A stretch of DNA of 64,000 bases, taken from NCBI GenBank assembly GCA_934667095.1, contig CAKULE010000015.1:1-64000 (forward strand), written 5' to 3'. The first letter of the stretch is position 1. Each line of letters opens with the position of its first letter. The notes below the pieces were generated by a model that had not been told where the DNA came from, made no database searches, and worked only from the letters and a program-made list of their open reading frames with translations. This DNA comes from an uncultured Oscillospiraceae bacterium. Lineage in GTDB: Bacteria > Bacillota > Clostridia > Oscillospirales > Oscillospiraceae. The translations under genes were made by a program, and so were the position numbers. This document shows positions 39,388 to 48,701 of this stretch, piece after piece.

Positions 39388-40707
39388 ATGAGTCAAACCT
39401 GGTTAAGTATCGTCGGCTTCCTGGTCGTATTTGGAATCATCTTTGCGATCATGAGCAAGCGCCTGACCACCGTGATCGCACTGGCCGTCATTCCCCTGAT
39501 CGGCGCCATCTTGGTGGGCAAGTTCAATGAGATCCCCGCGTATATGTCTGCTGGTATCAGCAAGGTAGCCGTCAACGGCGTCATGTTCTTCTTCGCCGTG
39601 CTGTTCTTCGGCACCATGATGACCGCCGGAGCGTTCGACCCAGTGGTCAAATTTATCGTAAAATGCTGCAAAGGCAATCCCCTGTACATCTGCATCGGCA
39701 CCTACGTTCTCTCCATCATCGGCCATCTGGACGGCTCCGCCACCACCACCGTCCTGCTGGTGTGCGGCGTCATGGTCCCCATCTACAAGAAGATGAACAT
39801 GCGCCTGCGCAATCTGGCCTGCATCCTCGCCATGGGCTCCGGACTGATGAACATGTCCCCCTGGGGCGGCCCGACCCTCCGCGCCGCCACCGTCATGGAC
39901 ATCGAGCTGAACACCTTCTTCAAGCCCATGCTGGTCCCCATCCTGATCACTCTGGCCATCGGCCTGATCCCCGTCATCTTCCTCGGTCTGGCCGAGAACA
40001 AGCGCCTGAAGGCCGCCGGCTTTGAATACCACAAGGTGGAGATCTCCTCCGGTGAGGAGGAGATGAGCGAGGACGAGCGCGCCCTGCGCCGCCCCAAGAT
40101 GACCATCCCCAACCTGATCGTGATCGTTGCCGTCATCGCCCTGATGATTTCCGGCATCCTGACCCCCGGCGCCGCCTTTCTGCTGGGCACCGTGCTGGCT
40201 TGGATGCTCAACTACCGCTCTCTGGCCGATCAGCAGAAGATCATGCGCCTCCACGGGCCCAACATGGTCTTCGTGGTCAGCGCCCTCTACGGCGCCGGCG
40301 TCCTGATGGGCGTCCTCACCAACTCCGGCATGGCCGCTGCCATGGCCAACACTCTAGTCAGCCTGATTCCTGCCTCTCTCACCAAGTTCGTGCCTGTGTT
40401 CGTGGGTGCGCTGGCCACCCCGCTCTCTCTGGTGTTTGATGCCGATACCTTCTACTACGGCATCCTGCCCGTCCTGACCCAGAGTGCCGCTGCGCTGGGC
40501 ATCTCCGGCTCCGGCATCTGCTACGCCGCGCTGGTGGGCCAGCTGACGCTGGGCTGGGCCATCACCCCGCTGACTCCAGCCACGCTGCTGATGTGCGGCA
40601 TGTGCGACCTGAATCTGGGTGACCACCAGAAGTTCACCCTGAAGTTCGTCTGGCCGCTGTCCATCATCCTGCTCATCATCATGATGATCTTCGGCCTGAT
40701 TTTCTAA
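39388..40707 (+). CDS. CitMHS-family carboxylate transporter
   Basis: A 439-residue membrane protein with about 11-12 hydrophobic helices, matching the citrate-Mg:H+ symporter (CitMHS) family: KRLTTVIALAVIPLIGAI, FFFAVLFFGTMMTAGAFDPVV, GHLDGSATTTVLLVCG and GSGLMNMSPWGGPTLRAATV. A polar, acidic cytoplasmic loop (about 215-235) divides the two halves. It should import citrate or another di-/tricarboxylate. The ATG follows AGGGAGGAAATTAGTC. It is the first gene behind the sigma-54 promoter and is followed by genes for its presumed catabolism. Confidence 0.9.
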   Translation: MSQTWLSIVGFLVVFGIIFAIMSKRLTTVIALAVIPLIGAILVGKFNEIPAYMSAGISKVAVNGVMFFFAVLFFGTMMTAGAFDPVVKFIVKCCKGNPLYICIGTYVLSIIGHLDGSATTTVLLVCGVMVPIYKKMNMRLRNLACILAMGSGLMNMSPWGGPTLRAATVMDIELNTFFKPMLVPILITLAIGLIPVIFLGLAENKRLKAAGFEYHKVEISSGEEEMSEDERALRRPKMTIPNLIVIVAVIALMISGILTPGAAFLLGTVLAWMLNYRSLADQQKIMRLHGPNMVFVVSALYGAGVLMGVLTNSGMAAAMANTLVSLIPASLTKFVPVFVGALATPLSLVFDADTFYYGILPVLTQSAAALGISGSGICYAALVGQLTLGWAITPLTPATLLMCGMCDLNLGDHQKFTLKFVWPLSIILLIIMMIFGLIF

Positions 40708-40742
40708 CGCACGTTTCTCTGCAACGGAAAGGAAAGAATATT

Positions 40743-42095
40743 ATGAAAAAGATCCGCATTGGCGGCGGCGCAGGCTTTGCCGGCGACCGGGTAGACCCCG
40801 CCATTGAGCTGATCCGCCACGGCAACCTGGACTACATTCTGTTCGAGTGCCTGGCGGAGCGCACCATCGGCCTCTCCCGGCAGGAGATGATGGCCGATCC
40901 CACCAAGGGTTACAGCCGCCTGCTGGAATACCGGATGTCTCAGGTGCTCAAGGAGGCCCACAAGCACCACGTGAAGATCATCTCCAACATGGGCTCCGTG
41001 AACCCCAAGGGCGCCGTGGCCAAGATCATGGAGATCGCCGCGGAGCAGGGCCTCCACGGCATCAAGTTTGCCTATGTCACCGGCGACGACGTGCTGGACA
41101 ACATCGAGGCCCACTACGGGGATGACATCTACGAGTTCGAGGGCAAGATCGGCGACTACAAGGACCGGATTCTCTCCGCCAACGCCTACATCGGCTCTGA
41201 CGGCATCGTGGAGGCGCTGAAGAACGGCGCCGACGTGGTCATCACCGGCCGCGTCTCCGACCCCACCCTCACCGTGGCCCCCCTGCGATACGAGTTTGGC
41301 TGGAACGTGACGGACAGCCCGGACCAGATCGGCCAGAGCATTCTGGCGGGCCACCTGCTGGAGTGCGGCGGCCAGGTCACCGGCGGCTACTACGCTGACC
41401 CCGGCTACAAGGAAGTGCCCGATCTGGACAATCTGGGCTTCCCGCTGGTGGAGGTGGACGAGACCGGCCACTTCATCATCACCAAGGTGGAGGGCACCGG
41501 CGGTCTTGTGGCAGTGGACACCTGCAAGGAGCAGATGCTCTACGAGATCCACAACCCCCACGCCTACCTGACGCCTGAGGGCTCCGCCGATTTCTCCCAG
41601 GTGCGCTTCACGCAGGAGGGGAAGGACCGTGTTGCCGTCTGGGGCGCCACCAGCCATGGCATGCCACCCTCTCTGAAGGTCAACGTCTGCTATAAGGACT
41701 CCTTCATCACCGACGTGGAGATCAGCTACGGCGGCCGCAATTCTCTGGACCGGGCCCGTCTGGCGGCGGACATGTTCCTGAAGCGGCTGGACCGCCTCGG
41801 CGTGGAGTACACCGAGCGCCGGGTGGATTACGTAGGCTACAACTCCCTCTACGGTGACAAGATCGGCGCGGCGCTGGCCGGCGACCACTGCGGCGAGATC
41901 CGACTGCACATCGCCGTGCGCACCAAGGACCGCAGGAATGCCGTCATGGTGTCCAACGAGGGCGACTCCATCTACACCAACGGCCCCACCGGCGGCGGCG
42001 GCGCCACCATGAAGGTCTCGGAGATCATCTCCGTGTTCTCCTACTTCATTCCGCACTCTGACATCAAGGTCCACGTGGCCTACGAGGTGATCTGA
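40743..42095 (+). CDS. AtuA-family protein (DUF1446)
   Basis: A 450-residue protein of the AtuA/DUF1446 family, named after acyclic terpene utilization in Pseudomonas. Recognisable are RIGGGAGFAGDRVDPAIEL, DYILFECLAERTI, ISNMGSVNPKGA and GADVVITGRVSDPTLTVAPL. In many AtuA proteins a ferredoxin-fold domain follows at the C-terminus; here that domain is a separate gene just downstream. The biochemical role is not settled for the family; involvement in breakdown of branched or hydroxylated acyl-CoA-type carboxylates is suggested by its genomic partners. The ATG is preceded by GGAAAGGAAAG. Confidence 0.88.
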   Translation: MKKIRIGGGAGFAGDRVDPAIELIRHGNLDYILFECLAERTIGLSRQEMMADPTKGYSRLLEYRMSQVLKEAHKHHVKIISNMGSVNPKGAVAKIMEIAAEQGLHGIKFAYVTGDDVLDNIEAHYGDDIYEFEGKIGDYKDRILSANAYIGSDGIVEALKNGADVVITGRVSDPTLTVAPLRYEFGWNVTDSPDQIGQSILAGHLLECGGQVTGGYYADPGYKEVPDLDNLGFPLVEVDETGHFIITKVEGTGGLVAVDTCKEQMLYEIHNPHAYLTPEGSADFSQVRFTQEGKDRVAVWGATSHGMPPSLKVNVCYKDSFITDVEISYGGRNSLDRARLAADMFLKRLDRLGVEYTERRVDYVGYNSLYGDKIGAALAGDHCGEIRLHIAVRTKDRRNAVMVSNEGDSIYTNGPTGGGGATMKVSEIISVFSYFIPHSDIKVHVAYEVI

Positions 42096-42096
42096 C

Positions 42097-42396
42097 ATGA
42101 GACTGAAAGAAATTTGTCATTCCCGCACCGGTGACAAGGGCGACATCTCCAACGTCTCCCTGATCCCGTGGAACGAGGCGGACTACCCCATGCTGAAGGA
42201 AAAAGTTACTGCCGAGGTGGTCAAGGAGTATTTCTCTGACATCTGCCACGGAAAGGTGACCCGCTACGAGGTGGACGGCATCTGCGCCCTGAACTTTGTG
42301 ATGGAGCAGGCGCTGGGCGGCGGCGTCCTGCGCAGTCTGGCCATGGATAAGCACGGCAAGGCGCTCAGCGCGGCTCTGCTGGAAATGGAGATTTAA
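42097..42396 (+). CDS. AtuA-like ferredoxin-fold protein (split C-terminal domain)
   Basis: A 99-residue protein matching the C-terminal domain of AtuA: ICHSRTGDKGDISNVSLIP, then HGKVTRYEVDGICALNFVMEQALGGGVLRSLAMDKHGKALSAALLEMEI. The SGDKGD-like loop is typical. It begins one base after the AtuA stop codon, so both are made together and probably form a complex that replaces the usual single chain. Confidence 0.85.
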   Translation: MRLKEICHSRTGDKGDISNVSLIPWNEADYPMLKEKVTAEVVKEYFSDICHGKVTRYEVDGICALNFVMEQALGGGVLRSLAMDKHGKALSAALLEMEI

Positions 42397-42397
42397 G

Positions 42398-43252
42398 ATG
42401 TTCCGCTTTCAAGACGGCCGCATGTATCAGATGCCGGTCCACTTCGGCCCCTGCTGCGGCCCCCGCTCCGGACCGGACGGCCAGCGCCTCTTTGCCCTCG
42501 GCCCGCAGGAGAGCACCCAGCACATTCTGGTCTATGAGACGGACCCCGCCGCGCTGGAGCGCGTCCTGCCGGAGGGATTCTCTGTCCGCCGGCCCTACGT
42601 GATCGTCACCCACAAGATGCACCGCAACCTCCCATGGCTGGCGGGCCACGGCTACAACGTGACTACCTTCAACACCCCTGTGACCTATCAGGGCAGGGAG
42701 GAGACCATCCATGGCCAGTACCAGCTGGCCATCTGGGAGAACCATGCCGACCCCATTATCTGCGGCCGGGAACAGCTTGGCTACGCAAAGATCTTTGCAG
42801 ACATTGAGGACATCCACACCTGCCGCGGCCTGTCCCGGGCCTCTCTCTCCTCCTGGGGCTTCCGCTTTGTGGATCTGGAGTTCGACACCGCCCGCGCCCC
42901 GGAGGACCCGGAACTGCTCCAGTCCATCCTCTTTGACCCGGAGAATGAGGGCCTGCTGCACTATAAGTACGTGCCCCACACCGGGGACGGCTTTTCCGCA
43001 GCGGACGTATCCTACGTGACGCTCAGCCCGAAGCAGTATCCTCTGCCCGAGAATCTGCCCCCGCTGCCCCCTCAGGATCGCAGTTGGTGCTCCGGCAGCC
43101 TGACGTGGCATGTTCCCAGTTGGGAGGACATGCCTACCCAGTACCATGTGGTGAGGGGTATGGCCTCTCTGCCCGTGGTGCGCTATGTGGGCGCCACCCG
43201 GGTGTGGCTCAAGCACTGGAACGATGTGTACGATCAGCGCCCCGTGCGCTGA
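42398..43252 (+). CDS. Acetoacetate decarboxylase-like protein
   Basis: A 284-residue protein of the ADC-like fold. The stretch GQYQLAIWENHADPIICGREQLGYAKIFADIED parallels the acetoacetate decarboxylase active site, where the Lys (here Lys131) forms a Schiff base with the substrate and REE/REQ precedes it. The N-terminal 40 residues and the C-terminal region are longer than in classical acetoacetate decarboxylase (about 245 residues). Such homologues act as decarboxylases, aldolase-dehydratases or lactonase-like enzymes. It begins one base after the preceding stop and ends the operon, probably acting on the product of the AtuA step. Confidence 0.78.
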   Translation: MFRFQDGRMYQMPVHFGPCCGPRSGPDGQRLFALGPQESTQHILVYETDPAALERVLPEGFSVRRPYVIVTHKMHRNLPWLAGHGYNVTTFNTPVTYQGREETIHGQYQLAIWENHADPIICGREQLGYAKIFADIEDIHTCRGLSRASLSSWGFRFVDLEFDTARAPEDPELLQSILFDPENEGLLHYKYVPHTGDGFSAADVSYVTLSPKQYPLPENLPPLPPQDRSWCSGSLTWHVPSWEDMPTQYHVVRGMASLPVVRYVGATRVWLKHWNDVYDQRPVR

Positions 43253-43265
43253 TCCAGGCGCAAAA

Positions 43266-43303
43266 CAAAAGGGAAGGCACGCGATGCGTGCCTTCCCTTT
43301 TTT
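43266..43303. terminator. Bidirectional terminator
   Basis: A perfect 15-bp stem (AAAGGGAAGGCACGC / GCGTGCCTTCCCTTT) with a GAT loop, between the convergent carboxylate and fatty acid operons. Confidence 0.95.
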
Positions 43304-43311
43304 GCCTTCTA

Positions 43312-44973
43312 TTACGGCCGCAGCAGCCGGCCCTCGGCCAAATCGGCCTCAGCCTGCGCCTTCAGTAGCACATGTTGTTTCTTGCCGGTAGCTGTATAGG
43401 GCAGCTCCTTTACAATGCAGTAATACCGCGGGCATTTATAGCCGGAGATGTCGTTGCTCTCCACGCAGAAGCGGTTGAGCTCCTGCACGGTGAGGGACTC
43501 GTCCTCGGCGATGACGTAGGCCGCCACGCACTGGCCCCGGGAGGGGTCTGGCACCCCCACCACCATGCAGTCCCGCACTTTGGGGCAGGTGCAGATCACT
43601 GCCTCCAGCTGGGCGGGGTAGATGTTCTCACCCATGCAGACGATCATGTCGTCCCGCCGGCCGGTGACGGACACGAAGCACTCTTCGTTCCACGTACCCA
43701 TGTCCTTGGTGTAGAACCAGCCCTTGTAGTACTTTTCCCGGGTCTGCTCTTCGTTGGCGGTGTAGCACAGGGCGGACTTCCCGGCGGTGAAAATGATGAT
43801 CTCGCCGGGTGTGACGCCGTCCTGCGGGACCACCTCGTCAGGCTCCGCCCGGCGGTCGTCATAGACCCGCACCACCCGCACCTCGTCGTCGGTGCAGGCC
43901 CGGCCGGCGCTGCCGGCCATGGCGGGCAGATCCTCCGGACGGAGAAAGCTGTTCCAGAAGGTCTCGGTAGTGCCGTAGCCGTTGAAAATGCGGGGGGTCA
44001 GCAGTTGCTGATAGCGGATGCAGTCGCTCTTTTCCAGCGGAGCGCCCATGGTGACGATGCCGTGGAGCCCGGACAGGTCCGCGGGATGCTTCTCCTGCCG
44101 CTTGGCCAGATTCTCCAGCGCGGAGGGTACGCCAATAAGGAAGGTCACGCCGTAGTCCTGCACGTAGTCGAAGCAGGCCTTGGCGGTGAACATCCGCAGG
44201 ATGACCAGCGAGGCCCCGGCGTAGAAGGTGGGGTTGATACCGCCGGAGTGAAGCCCGCCCCGGTGGAACCACGGGGTCATGTTCATGGTCACGTCCTGGG
44301 GCGTGAGGGGGAAGTGCATGATGGTGTCGTGGGCGGACATGACCTCGTTAATGCTGTTCAGCGGCACGCCCTTTGGGGTCCCAGTAGTGCCGGAGGTGCC
44401 AAAGCGGGTGACCTCGGCATAGATGTCGGGCTCGTAGTCCACGGGGGGCTCCTCCGTGCTGCCCTGAGCCAGAAACTCGTCAAAGAACTGATGCCCCTGG
44501 GGCAGGGAAGGACGCTGGCCACGGTAATCTACCGCCAGCACCACAGGGGGCTTGTACTCGGACAGCTCCAGAGCCTTCCATGCCATGTCCTTCACATCGC
44601 AGTCGTAGACGTAGACCTTGGGCCGGTCCCGGTCGATGAGCCGGGAGGTCTCCCCGGCGGCGAGGTTGAAGTTGGCGGGGCTGTTGATGGCCCCCAGCTT
44701 CTGGGGCGCGATGTAGCACAGCGCGAACTGGGGGGAATTGTACAGCTGATACAGCACCAGATCGCCCTGTCCCACGCCGCGGGCCTTCATGGCGTTGGCG
44801 AAGCGGTTTACGTCCTCGTTCAGCTCCCGGTAGGTCCAGCTGCGGCCTGCCATAGGGTCGGTCATGGCCGTCTTGTTGGGGAAGCGGCGCACATTGCGCA
44901 TATAGCCGTTGACCCATGTAAAGCTGCGCTCGAAGTGGGCGCGGAAGCCGGCGGCGTCGTAAGTGTATTCCAT
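43312..44973 (-). CDS. AMP-forming acyl-CoA/acyl-acid ligase
   Basis: A 553-residue adenylate-forming ligase. The P-loop RFGTSGTTGTPKGVP, the A5-type motif NGYGTTETFWNS, the GWFYTKDMGTWNEECFVSVTGRRDDMIVCMGENIYPAQLE hinge region and the catalytic Lys in PYTATGKKQH are all visible. It activates a carboxylic acid, likely a fatty acid, by AMP and transfers it to CoA or ACP. The ATG follows AGGAGG. It lies 68 bases after the second ketoacyl synthase gene and, with no terminator between, is the likely last gene of the fatty acid operon. Confidence 0.88.
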   Translation of the reverse strand: MEYTYDAAGFRAHFERSFTWVNGYMRNVRRFPNKTAMTDPMAGRSWTYRELNEDVNRFANAMKARGVGQGDLVLYQLYNSPQFALCYIAPQKLGAINSPANFNLAAGETSRLIDRDRPKVYVYDCDVKDMAWKALELSEYKPPVVLAVDYRGQRPSLPQGHQFFDEFLAQGSTEEPPVDYEPDIYAEVTRFGTSGTTGTPKGVPLNSINEVMSAHDTIMHFPLTPQDVTMNMTPWFHRGGLHSGGINPTFYAGASLVILRMFTAKACFDYVQDYGVTFLIGVPSALENLAKRQEKHPADLSGLHGIVTMGAPLEKSDCIRYQQLLTPRIFNGYGTTETFWNSFLRPEDLPAMAGSAGRACTDDEVRVVRVYDDRRAEPDEVVPQDGVTPGEIIIFTAGKSALCYTANEEQTREKYYKGWFYTKDMGTWNEECFVSVTGRRDDMIVCMGENIYPAQLEAVICTCPKVRDCMVVGVPDPSRGQCVAAYVIAEDESLTVQELNRFCVESNDISGYKCPRYYCIVKELPYTATGKKQHVLLKAQAEADLAEGRLLRP

Positions 44974-45041
44974 AGAAACCTCCTGTTAATATGCGGGTCG
45001 GAAAGGGAAAAGCCTTGCTGGTCCTGAGCAAGTCGATTTGG

Positions 45042-46241
45042 TTAGGCGCGGCCCACGATGACGCAGGAGTTCTGGCCGCCGAAGCCCATGGAGTTGGAAA
45101 GGGCGGCAGAAATGTCCTGCTGCGGGGCATCCGGCCCCACCAGATACAGGTCGCAGGCCGGGTCCTGATGGGCCAGGCCCACGCTGGCGGGCAGATAGCC
45201 GGTCTCTACGGCCTTCACGCAGGCGATGACCTCGGCAAGACCGCCGGCGCCCATCATGTGGCCGGTGGCGCCCTTGGTGGAGCTCACCGCTATGGGCAGA
45301 CCGCCGAACACGCTGTGGATGGCCATGGTCTCGGCCACGTCGCCCTTGGGGGTGGCGGTGCCGTGGGCATTGATGTAGCCAATATCCTCCGGCTTCAGAC
45401 CCGCGTCCGCCAGCGCCAGCTTCATGCAGGCGGCGGCCCCGGCCCCGTCGGGGGCGGGGGAGGCGGGGTGGAAGGCGTCGGTGTTGTTGGCGCAGCCCAG
45501 CAGCACGCCAAGGATCCTGGCGCCCCGGGCCTTGGCGGTGCTCTCCCGCTCCAGCAGGATGGCGCCGCCGCCCTCGCCCAGCACAAAACCGTTGCGGGCC
45601 TGATCGAAGGGCAGGCTCTCCCCGGTAGGGGAGAGGGCCTGGATCTTGCTCAGACTCTGGATCAGGGTGGGGCAGATGGCGGCCTCTCCGGCCATGACCA
45701 CCATGGCGTCGGCCATGCCGGTACGCAGGAACATGGCGGCCAGCGTGATGGCGTCCCCGCCGGAAGAGCAGGCGGTGCTGACGGTCATGCTGGGGCCGGT
45801 GAGCTTGTGGGTGATGGAGAAGTGGGCGGCGGCGATGTTGCCCATGCACTTGACCAGCAGTTTGGGCTCAGCAGAGCGGCCCTTCAGGTCCAGATCGCTC
45901 TGTGCCCGGCTGATGATGCTGATGCCGTGGAGGGCCGTGCCCATGACCACGCCGGTGCGGTCAGAGCCGTCCAGCCCGCTGCCGGCAAAGGCCTCTTCCG
46001 CGGCGGCATAGGCGTACTGGGCGTAGGGCTCCATGTCCAGCGCCAGCCGGTTGGGCATGTGCTCCTTGGCGTGGAACTCCTTCACCTCCGCCGCCCGGTG
46101 GATGGGCAGGGAGGAGGTGTCGATCTGCTGGATGTCGCCGATGCCGCAGGTCCCGGCCCGCAGGCCGGCCCAGAAGGCGTCCACGCCGATGCCGATGGGG
46201 GTCACGGCCCCCATACCGGTGATGACGATGCGCTCGCTCAT
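45042..46241 (-). CDS. fabF: Beta-ketoacyl-ACP synthase, second FabF-type paralogue
   Basis: A 399-residue thiolase-fold condensing enzyme. The Cys-His-His triad is present: VSTACSSGGDAIT (Cys), NAHGTATPKGD (His) and SSTKGATGHMMGAGG (Lys and His). It starts inside the stop codon of the preceding ketoacyl synthase gene (ATGA). The active-site Cys context (ACSSGGDA) differs from the classical FabF context (ACASGSNA) of its neighbour, so it may have a different chain-length or primer preference. It is not FabB- or FabH-like in length and motifs. Confidence 0.9.
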   Translation of the reverse strand: MSERIVITGMGAVTPIGIGVDAFWAGLRAGTCGIGDIQQIDTSSLPIHRAAEVKEFHAKEHMPNRLALDMEPYAQYAYAAAEEAFAGSGLDGSDRTGVVMGTALHGISIISRAQSDLDLKGRSAEPKLLVKCMGNIAAAHFSITHKLTGPSMTVSTACSSGGDAITLAAMFLRTGMADAMVVMAGEAAICPTLIQSLSKIQALSPTGESLPFDQARNGFVLGEGGGAILLERESTAKARGARILGVLLGCANNTDAFHPASPAPDGAGAAACMKLALADAGLKPEDIGYINAHGTATPKGDVAETMAIHSVFGGLPIAVSSTKGATGHMMGAGGLAEVIACVKAVETGYLPASVGLAHQDPACDLYLVGPDAPQQDISAALSNSMGFGGQNSCVIVGRA

Positions 46242-47479
46242 GCCTCAGCGCCTCCTACCTTGCGGAAGGCCAGGCAGGCGTTGTGGCCGCCGAAGCCGAG
46301 AGAGGAGGACATGGCCACCTCGAAATCTCCCTTCCGGGCAGTGAGGGGGGCATAATCCAGATCGCAGTCGGGATCGGGGACCTCCAGACCGATGGTGGGG
46401 GGCGCAATGCCGTCCCGCAGGGCCAGCACGGAGGCCACGGCCTCAGCGCCGCCCGCCGCGCCCAGCATATGGCCGGTCATGGACTTGGTGGAGCTGATGA
46501 CGATGCGGCGGGCCCGCTCCTCGCCGAGGGCTTTCTTCACGGCCAGAGTCTCGATACGGTCGTTCATGGGGGTGCCGGTGCCGTGAGCGTTGAAATACAC
46601 CTTGTCGGTGTCTACGCCGCACTCGTGCCACGCGTCGGCGATGGCCCGGGCGCCCTCGGTGGCCTCGGGGTCGGGGGCGGTCATGTGGTAGGCGTCGCAG
46701 GTGGAGCCATAGCCTGCCAGCTCGGCGTAGATCTTTGCGCCGCGGGCCTTGGCGTGCTCCATCTCCTCCAGAACCAGCACGCCGGCGCCCTCACCCATGA
46801 CGAAGCCGCCGCGCCGCTTGTCGAAGGGCAGGGAGGCGTGCAGGGGGTCCTCCACGGTGGACAGGGCCTGCATGTTGGAGAAGCCGGCAGCGGCCAGCGC
46901 ATTCACCGTGGCCTCGGCGCCGCCGGCGATCATGGCGTCGGTGTAGCCGTGGCGGATGAGACGCATGGCCTCGCCAATGGCGTTACTGCCGGAGGCGCAG
47001 GCCGTGACCATAGGCAGGGCAGGGCCCTTGCAGCCATAGCGCATGGCGATCATGCTGGAGGCCATGTTGGCGATCATGCTGGGGATAAAGTAGGGGGACA
47101 CGCGGCGGGGGCCCTTTTCCAGCAGCTTCTGATGCTCCGCCATGAAGGTGGCGATGCCGCCGATGCCGGTGCCGATGTAGACGCCGAAGCGCTCGCCGTC
47201 CACGGTGCCGGCGATGCCGCTGTCCTCCATGGCCTGCACAGCGGCGGCCATGGCAAACTGGGTGTAGATATCGCTGTGCATCACGTCCAGCTTTTCCATG
47301 TAGTCCTTGGGCTCAAAGTCCCGGACCTCAGCGGCCACCTTGACTTTGTAGTCGGTGGCATCGAACTTGGTGATGGGGCCGATGCCGCACTTGCCGGCGA
47401 TGAGGGAATTCCAGAAAGTCTCGACATTATTGCCCACGGGGCTGATAACGCCCAGACCGGTCACTGCGATCCGTTTCAT
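46238..47479 (-). CDS. fabF: Beta-ketoacyl-ACP synthase II
   Basis: Elongation condensing enzyme, 413 residues, with MVTACASGSNAIGEA (catalytic Cys), FNAHGTGTPMNDRIE (His) and SSTKSMTGHMLGAAGGAEA (Lys, His). This is the canonical FabF sequence type and the expected elongation enzyme of the pathway. It overlaps the thioesterase gene by 4 bases (ATGA) and the second ketoacyl synthase gene in the same way. It lies within the 13-gene fatty acid operon. Confidence 0.95.
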   Translation of the reverse strand: MKRIAVTGLGVISPVGNNVETFWNSLIAGKCGIGPITKFDATDYKVKVAAEVRDFEPKDYMEKLDVMHSDIYTQFAMAAAVQAMEDSGIAGTVDGERFGVYIGTGIGGIATFMAEHQKLLEKGPRRVSPYFIPSMIANMASSMIAMRYGCKGPALPMVTACASGSNAIGEAMRLIRHGYTDAMIAGGAEATVNALAAAGFSNMQALSTVEDPLHASLPFDKRRGGFVMGEGAGVLVLEEMEHAKARGAKIYAELAGYGSTCDAYHMTAPDPEATEGARAIADAWHECGVDTDKVYFNAHGTGTPMNDRIETLAVKKALGEERARRIVISSTKSMTGHMLGAAGGAEAVASVLALRDGIAPPTIGLEVPDPDCDLDYAPLTARKGDFEVAMSSSLGFGGHNACLAFRKVGGAEA

Positions 47480-47916
47480 AAATTGCCTCCAGCTTCTTCC
47501 ACCAGCAGAGCTTCCAGCTGCCGGCTGTATTCAGGATTGGTCTTCTTGAGTTTCAGGGGGACGCGGCTCTCCGCGTCCAGAAAACAGTGCTCACTTTCGC
47601 CCTCGGCCAGCAGCACGCCGGTCTCGCCGTGGCGGATCTCGTAGCGGTAGCAGGCGCGCACGCCATTGTAATAGCTCAGGAAAGTGCGGATGGCGATGGG
47701 ATCGTCATACCGGGCGGATACCCGGTAGCGGCAGTTGACGCCCAGCACCGGCATGATGATGCCGTGGGCCTCCACATCGTGGTAATCCACGCCATTTTTG
47801 CGCATATAGTCCGTCCGGGCCTCTTCCATCCAGCGGATGTAGTTGGAGTGGTGGACGATGGCCATCTGGTCGGTCTCGTAGTAGTAGACCTTGCGGCAGT
47901 AGGGGGTGGCGTCCAT
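47476..47916 (-). CDS. Hotdog-fold acyl-CoA/acyl-ACP thioesterase (4HBT family)
   Basis: A 146-residue hotdog protein of the YbgC/4-hydroxybenzoyl-CoA thioesterase type: YYYETDQMAIVHHSNYIRWMEEAR with the conserved Asp/His region and a long central helix, then YRVSARYDDPIAIRT. It hydrolyses acyl thioesters. Placed between accA and fabF, with a 1-base overlap upstream and a 4-base overlap downstream, it may release acyl chains from ACP or recycle acyl-CoA, working opposite to the ligase at the operon end. Confidence 0.85.
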   Translation of the reverse strand: MDATPYCRKVYYYETDQMAIVHHSNYIRWMEEARTDYMRKNGVDYHDVEAHGIIMPVLGVNCRYRVSARYDDPIAIRTFLSYYNGVRACYRYEIRHGETGVLLAEGESEHCFLDAESRVPLKLKKTNPEYSRQLEALLVEEAGGNL

Positions 47917-48701
47917 CAGATATCACCTCTTCCAATGCGGCGGAACCGCTGATAGCGGTCCTCCAGCAGCTCCGGCAGGGGCTTGGCGGCCAGCGCGTCC
48001 AGCTCAGCCCGGAGGTCGGCGGCCAGCTTGTCATAGAAATCAGGTTTCCCCAGTTCGGCCTCGGGGATGATCTGCTCGATCATGCCGTTTTCCAGCGCGT
48101 CCTGAGCGGTGAGCTTCAGCTGCTGAGCGGCCTGCTCGGCCAGTGCGGCGTCCTTCCAGAGGATGCTGGCGCAGCCCTCGGGAGAGATCACGGAGTACAC
48201 TGCATTCTCCAGCATCCACACCCGGTCGGCCACGGCCAGCGCCAACGCGCCGCCGCTGCCGCCCTCGCCCACCAGCACGGAGATCGCAGGCGTCTTGAGT
48301 GCCATCATCTCCATCAGGTTCTCGGCGATGGCCTGACCCTGACCCCGCTCTTCCGCGCCAATGCCGCAGTATGCGCCGGAGGTGTCCACAAAGCAGATCA
48401 CCGGCCGGTGGAATTTCTCTGCCTGCTTCATCAGCCGCAGGGCCTTGCGATAGCCCTCCGGGTTGGGGGCGCCGAAGGAGCGCAGCGTGCGTTCCTTGGC
48501 GGTGTGGCCCTTTTCGATGGCGATGACGGTCACCGCAGTGGTGCCCAGCCAACCGAGGCCGCCCACCACCGCCGGGTCGTCCCCGAAGCGGCGGTCGCCG
48601 TGGAGCTCTACAAAATCAGAGAAAATGTTGCGGATATAGTCGCTGCCGGTGGGGCGCTTGTTGCTCCGGGCGAGCTTGACCTTCTCATAAGGAGTGTTCA
48701 T
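47916..48701 (-). CDS. accA: Acetyl-CoA carboxylase carboxyltransferase, alpha subunit
   Basis: A 261-residue crotonase-fold subunit that, with AccD, transfers CO2 from carboxybiotin to acetyl-CoA to make malonyl-CoA. Recognisable are ELHGDRRFGDDPAVVGGLGWL, SFGAPNPEGYRKALRLMKQAEKF, FVDTSGAYCGIGAEERGQGQAIA and SVLVGEGGSGGALALAVADRVWMLENAVYSVISPEGCASILWKD. It is shorter than the E. coli subunit because the N-terminal extension is missing, as is common in Firmicutes. It overlaps accD by 4 bases. Confidence 0.96.
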   Translation of the reverse strand: MNTPYEKVKLARSNKRPTGSDYIRNIFSDFVELHGDRRFGDDPAVVGGLGWLGTTAVTVIAIEKGHTAKERTLRSFGAPNPEGYRKALRLMKQAEKFHRPVICFVDTSGAYCGIGAEERGQGQAIAENLMEMMALKTPAISVLVGEGGSGGALALAVADRVWMLENAVYSVISPEGCASILWKDAALAEQAAQQLKLTAQDALENGMIEQIIPEAELGKPDFYDKLAADLRAELDALAAKPLPELLEDRYQRFRRIGRGDI

